Source: an uncultured bacterium (lineage in GTDB: Bacteria > Patescibacteria > JAEDAM01 > Absconditabacterales > Absconditicoccaceae). Taken from it: a stretch of DNA of 9,645 nt. A program made the translations under genes and the position numbers. Within the stretch, counting starts at the first letter, position 1, and each line of letters begins with the position of its first letter. The stretch is taken from contig CALFEN010000257.1 of assembly GCA_937950065.1 (NCBI GenBank), positions 1-9,645 on the forward strand, read 5' to 3'. Shown here one piece after another: positions 5,975 to 9,645 of the stretch. The notes beneath the pieces were generated by a model, which saw only the letters and a program-made list of their open reading frames with translations, was not told where the DNA came from and did no database searches.

Positions 5975-8182
5975 ATGAAAAAACATTTATTATTAATTCC
6001 AGCAATTATGCTGACATGTTCTCTGGTGTTTGCTGCTTCAGAGGATACACAAATAGAAGACGCTATAAATCAACAAGATAGTGATCAGGTTATTGAAAAT
6101 ATAAAAGACCTGAATGAAAATTTTAAATTCCAGAAATTTAATACCTGCGGCGATATGGAGAAGACCGTAGAAGATTTTGTTAAGCTTTTTTCAAACAGAT
6201 GGTATCGTGGTGGTATGGAGTATTCTACTAATGAACTATGAAGTTTGGTTGACGGAGCAGCTAGTCCTACTCAAGCAGATGTTTCTATGTCAGCTGGAGA
6301 AAAAGTAAAATCATCTTCTACAGATTATTCTACAACAAATGTACAAGTACAATGAGTAGATGAGCCAGAGATATTAAAGACAGACGGTAAATACCTTTAT
6401 TATTACAATGATTCTAAAAAAAAGATTTATATTATAAATTCACCATTAGATACAAAGTTATCTGAAATAGATTTAAATAAAGCGGAGATACTAAAAACTA
6501 TAAAGATTCCGGAATGATTTTATGGAGTTCAATTGTTTCTATCCGGAAATAAATTAGCTATTATTTGAAGCAGATATGTTAATCTAAAAAATTATAATAC
6601 TATACTAGATAAGTCTACTAGAACAACTGTTATAATATATGATACTACAGATGTTAGCAAATTAGATTTATTAAAACTTTATGATATAAATTGAAATTAT
6701 TACGATGCTAGATTTACAAATAATGAATTGTATATAGTATCAAAGAGTTATTTAAATTTTTATTATGCATATCCTTTGTATAGATCAGATGTGAAGGCTC
6801 AAGATATGGAACCAGATTTTAGTGCTTCTGATTTATTGCCAAAACAAATTGAAGTAACAAAAAAATCAGATACTTGAAAAGTCAAAGATAGATTTAATAT
6901 AACTGCATCAAACGTAGATTGTAATGATATAATGTATCTCTTCCCAACAAAAGAAACAGTAGAAAAATATAATGTTTCACCCACATTGGCTATCGTTTCA
7001 AAAATAGATATGTCTGATCTTACAAAGAAACCTGCTACAAAAGTATTATTTGGAGATGTTTCTCAAATGTACATGTCCAATGATAATTTGTATTTGGTAA
7101 ACAATTTTTATATATGATATAACTTTAACTGTCCTGCCGGAGCTATGTGTATGATGCCAGCTTTTAGGTCTTGAGAAAATAGTTTGATACATAAGTTTAA
7201 TCTAAAACAAGATTTAACATATCAAAATAGTGCTATAATACCTTGATTGCCGTTGACTCAATATAGTATGGAAGAGGATTCTCAATGAAATTTCCAGATA
7301 TTAAGCAAAACATGGTGGACAAATTTAAATACACATCTTTTTATATTATCTCCTGATCTATCTTTAAAATGAAAATTGAATAATATAAAGGATAAGGAAG
7401 AATTTAAGGCCTCAAGATATATTTGAGACAAATTATACCTTGTTACATATCAATCAATAGATCCGTTGTTTGTGATAGATACTAGCGACAAATCAAATCC
7501 AAAAATATTATGAGAACTTGAGATACCTTGATATAGTAAATATTTACATCCTTATGCAGATGAGGAAAATTGAGTACAATACCTTATCTGACTTTGATAC
7601 GACACAAAGACAAATCAATGGGGATGAACTCAGAATGCATGATTAAAAATAGATTTATACAAAATAGATTATAATAAAACAACTTCTACTGAAACTTGAA
7701 ATAATATTTCTATAGAACAAAAATTTAGTACTGTCCTTGGAACAGGTGGAAGTTGGTCTGAAGCATTGGAAAATCCTAGAATGTTTGTCTGGGACAAAAA
7801 AAATAAATTGTTATTGATGCCTATGATATTACAAAAAATAGCACAAGAGAAGAGTTGCTACACAGATTATTTAGGAAAAACTACTTGTAATGATATAGAT
7901 AGAAGCGTTCCTACATTTGCATGAATAAAATGATTTACTATTGATGTTGATAGTGGTATCAAAGAAGTGCTTTCAAAAGATTACCTTGATATCTTGAAAT
8001 CTAATGATTCAAGTAATCCTTATCAATATTTCTCTGAACGGGAATTTAGGAATATGAATTTTAGAGTTGGATATTTGTGAGATGCTATATATTCTTTAAA
8101 TAATCTTATTTGAGATTTCTTCCTAAAGGATAATACATCAAAATCCAATATTATATATTTCGATTCAGATATAGAAAAATAA
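5975..8182 (+). CDS. Secreted beta-propeller protein (Beta_propel / COG4880 type)
   Basis: 735 residues, ATG to TAA, with a second stop (TAG) directly after. The signal peptide is residues 1-20 (MKKH, hydrophobic core, VFA before AS). An upstream in-frame ATG at 5915 would put 20 residues before it, so the ATG at 5975 is preferred. Residues 122-140, TNVQVQGVDEPEILKTDGK, match the entry motif of the Beta_propel family, whose members are secreted proteins distantly related to WD40; their function is unknown. After it come repeated strand-turn blades of the LYYYND, LAIIGSR, LYIVSKS, LYLVNNF, LYLVTYQ type, typical of a propeller. Cys pairs near 400-410 and 645-655 may form disulfides. About 24 UGA codons are in frame, the first at residue 89. 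There are no transmembrane anchors beyond the signal. It could bind proteins or glycans outside the cell; that is inference. A clear terminator follows. Confidence 0.88.
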
Positions 8183-8202
8183 TAGATGCCAGTAAAGAGA
8201 TC

Positions 8203-8228
8203 AAGACTAATTATCTTGGTCTTTTTTT
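8203..8228 (+). terminator. Rho-independent terminator after the beta-propeller gene
   Basis: Stem AAGACTAA (8203-8210) with TTGGTCTT (8216-8223), one T-G wobble, a 5-base loop, then T's to 8228. It begins 20 bases after the stop codon. Confidence 0.75.
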
Positions 8229-8514
8229 ATATGAAATTATAAGGGGAAAAGATTTGCTTACAATTTGGAATTCCATTGAGATATCCATGATATTGTGGAA
8301 TGGTTTGTGTTTTTTATAAATTTAATATAGTCTGTAAATTAGTGTCTCTTTTGAACTTGGTGGAATGATAAATTTGCTCTCAATTCATAAAATACGATAT
8401 TTAGATAATTTGAAATATATTTTATATGATTTATAATTATTTTAGATAATCATAGATAATCTCTGTGGAGGATTAATAGGAATTATTAAAAAATAAAAAA
8501 TTATATATTTTTTG
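8229..8514. other. Non-coding stretch with hairpins
   Basis: No gene seen on either strand in either code. It holds a bipartite hairpin at 8271-8300 (outer arms TTCCA / TGGAA, inner ATATC / GATAT) followed by a T-rich tail, and a second hairpin at 8457-8475 (TAATCTC / GAGGATTA, one bulge). AGATAAT recurs three times between 8400 and 8460. It may be leader or regulatory DNA for secE-nusG or a small RNA; I cannot name it. Confidence 0.4.
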
Positions 8515-8542
8515 TTGCAATTTTGGAATAAATAAGTATAAA
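8515..8542 (+). promoter_or_regulatory. Promoter of secE-nusG
   Basis: TTGCAA (8515-8520), a 16-bp spacer, TATAAA (8537-8542). The start would be near 8549, with a leader of about 34 bases. A second TATAAT at 8553-8558 lacks a good -35. Confidence 0.55.
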
Positions 8543-8582
8543 GGAAAACGCGTATAATTTTTTAATTAATAAAAATAATATA

Positions 8583-8768
8583 ATGTTTAACTTTTTTTAT
8601 GATAGTTTGGATACTTTGAAGCAAGTAAAAAAACCTACTAAAAAAGAAATAATCGAAATGACTTTGCAAATATTTCTTGTAGTAATATTGGCTACAGTTT
8701 TTTTTGCTATAACTGATTCGGTATTCGTTTCTATATTCAAGCAAGTTACATGAATATTTGTAAAATAG
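8583..8768 (+). CDS. secE: Preprotein translocase subunit SecE
   Basis: 61 residues, ATG to TAG. SecE is the small essential subunit that clamps SecY in the inner-membrane Sec translocon. The protein has the single-TM form: an amphipathic helix ending in LKQVKKPTKKEI (the conserved V-x-x-P-[ST]-[KR]-x-E pattern, with Trp replaced by Lys) and one membrane segment at about residues 29-55, with an Asp at the usual place. The length is typical of short bacterial SecE. One UGA codon lies near the C-terminus (VTGIFVK). Identification is supported by nusG starting 21 bases downstream, the standard order. There is no Shine-Dalgarno; the leader is AATAAAAATAATATA. Confidence 0.93.
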
Positions 8769-8789
8769 TTTTATAATATATAAAAAAGT

Positions 8790-9362
8790 ATGGATTCTAC
8801 AGTAGATATAAAAAAACAAATAGAAGATAACGATTATAAGCGGTATACTTTAAGTGTTGTTTCTGGTCAAGAAAGGCTTGTGGTCGAAAATCTTATAGAA
8901 AGAGTTAAAAAACAATCTCTACAAGAAGATATTGTAGATTACTTGGTTCCTATTGTTCCTGAAGTTCATTATAGGAAAGGGAAAAAATATGTTAAAGAAA
9001 GAAAACTTTATCCTTGATATGTTTTTGTAAAATCCAAAATGAATGAAAAAATTTGGTATATTATAAGAAATACTCCAGGTGTTAGACTTATAGTATGAGC
9101 TGAAGTTCATCCTATACCTTTGACAGAAAAAGAATATCAGGATATAATAGCTCAAATCAAAGAAAAAACAGATAGATTAGAACACGCTGTTCCTTTTAGA
9201 GAAGGAGATATTGTTCTTATCAAAGATGGTCAGTTTAAGTGAACACAATGAGTGATTACTGAAATAGATGGAAATAAATGATTTTTGTGTATAAATATAG
9301 AAATACTTGGTAGACCAACATCAGTAATGGTGCCTTTTGAAAAGGTAGAAAATGTAAATTAA
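8790..9362 (+). CDS. nusG: Transcription termination/antitermination factor NusG
   Basis: 190 residues, ATG to TAA. NusG binds the RNA polymerase clamp, suppresses pausing and links transcription to ribosomes or Rho. The NGN domain runs from about residue 16: YTLSVVSGQERLVVENL, then the VPEVHYRKGKKYVKERKLYPGYVFVK stretch with the hallmark PGYV, then RNTPGVRLIVG. The KOW domain is at about 135-188: FREGDIVLIKDGQFKGTQGVI with the G-x-F-x-G-x-x-G pattern, ending RPTSVMVPFEKVE. Five UGA codons are in frame; they code the PGYV glycine and two KOW glycines, which are nearly invariant, so they are among the clearest proofs of UGA = Gly here. The N-terminus is about 15 residues longer than the core. 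The usual rplK-rplA pair does not follow directly. Confidence 0.97.
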
Positions 9363-9380
9363 AAGCAATTAAATTTGTAA

Positions 9381-9390
9381 AACAATAAAA
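9381..9390 (+). promoter_or_regulatory. Shared A-rich start-site leader
   Basis: AACAATAAAA directly before the ATG. The same ten bases precede the starts at 334 (322-331) and 1631 (1621-1630). It replaces a Shine-Dalgarno and supports these starts. Confidence 0.55.
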
Positions 9391-9615
9391 ATGTATCAAG
9401 AAAAAAAAGTTGTTATAATCTCTGTTATTGTTTTGTTAGTTGCTTTGGGTTTAGTCTACGCATTATTCTTTGGTTTGGAATGAGATAATCTTTTTGATAA
9501 TACTTCCCCAAAAATCGCCCAAGTAGAACAGTCTACTTGAGTACAACAAAAAGACTTGGAGAATGATAAAATTTTATCACAAACTGGGGTTTGACTTGTT
9601 GATGATATTTTGGAG
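9391..9615 (+). CDS. Membrane-anchored protein, N-terminal fragment
   Basis: 75 genuine residues from ATG 9391 to the last genomic base at 9615. A short charged N-terminus (MYQEKK) is followed by one hydrophobic helix at about residues 7-28 (VVIISVIVLLVALGLVYALFF), then a polar stretch rich in Asn, Asp, Gln and Ser, as in a single-pass protein with an external or periplasmic domain. Three UGA codons are in frame. The reading frame stays open to 9645, but the last ten codons (RSEERRVGKE) come from sequencing adapter and are not part of the protein. It begins 28 bases after nusG with no terminator between, so it is probably in the secE-nusG transcript. Too little is present to assign a family. 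Confidence 0.75.
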
Positions 9616-9645
9616 AGATCGGAAGAGCGTCGTGTAGGGAAAGAG
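9616..9645. other. Illumina adapter contamination
   Basis: All 30 terminal bases match the well-known Illumina TruSeq universal adapter (reverse complement), beginning AGATCGGAAGAGC. The GC content and CGT arginine codons are unlike the neighbouring DNA. It is an assembly artefact at a contig end. Confidence 0.97.

Noticed and set aside
5915..6241. A 108-residue protein starting at ATG 5915
   Set aside because: It is the beta-propeller gene stopped at its first UGA; the ATG at 5975 gives a proper signal peptide, and the frame runs on to 8182.
1..9615. In-frame UGA as pseudogenes, sequencing errors or selenocysteine sites
   Set aside because: Frames are otherwise intact, UGA sits on conserved glycines, occurs in every gene many times, and no SECIS-like pattern is needed.
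1..9615. UGA = Trp (table 4)
   Set aside because: UGA falls at Gly columns in Nudix, NusG, Mur ligase and cold-shock motifs, while Trp is coded by TGG (for example in HINWK of DUF58 and NRWYR of the propeller).
1..9615. tRNA, rRNA, CRISPR or insertion sequences
   Set aside because: I saw no cloverleaf with a GTTC-type arm, no regularly spaced repeats apart from the coding octapeptides, and no transposase.

Overview
The window is about 9.6 kb of very AT-rich bacterial DNA that only makes sense if UGA is read as glycine (translation table 25). With the standard code every gene falls apart into short fragments. With UGA = Gly there are twelve continuous genes, eleven on the + strand and one on the - strand. 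I counted by eye about 92 in-frame UGA codons, at least one in every gene. Many sit on invariant glycines: the Nudix box, the cold-shock RNP1 motif, the Mur-ligase P-loop, the NusG PGYV and KOW motifs and the HD-GYP loop. All eleven complete 3' ends are UAA or UAG. Table 25 is known from Absconditabacteria (SR1) and Gracilibacteria (BD1-5/GN02), members of the Candidate Phyla Radiation. The low GC and small, SD-poor genes fit that group, but I cannot choose between the two phyla from this window.

Layout. 1-762: the end of an HD-GYP domain protein followed by a Nudix hydrolase. 851-1555: a consensus promoter, a cyclic-nucleotide-binding-like protein without an HTH domain, and a terminator. 1631-2533: a secreted protein with seven exact-length octapeptide repeats rich in Gly and Ser, and a terminator. 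2534-2859: no convincing gene, but a possible small RNA and a bidirectional terminator. 2860-3099 (minus): a cold-shock-domain protein, divergent from the next unit, both with clear promoters. 3303-5913: a tight unit of a MurE-like Mur ligase without its N-terminal UDP-binding domain, a DUF58 protein and an HD-domain hydrolase. 5975-8182: a 735-residue secreted beta-propeller protein, followed by a terminator. 8229-8582: non-coding, with hairpins and a promoter. 8583-9362: secE and nusG. 9391-9615: the start of a membrane-anchored protein cut by the contig end. The last 30 bases (9616-9645) are Illumina adapter, not genome.

Functionally the window mixes core information and export genes (secE, nusG, a cold-shock protein), a cell-wall step (MurE-like), signalling or nucleotide hydrolases (HD-GYP, HD, Nudix, cNMP-like) and three exported or membrane proteins of unknown role. 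The strongest signals are the recoding itself, its internal proof inside the octapeptide repeat, the short Mur ligase, the shared A-rich start-site leader in place of Shine-Dalgarno sites, and the adapter artefact.
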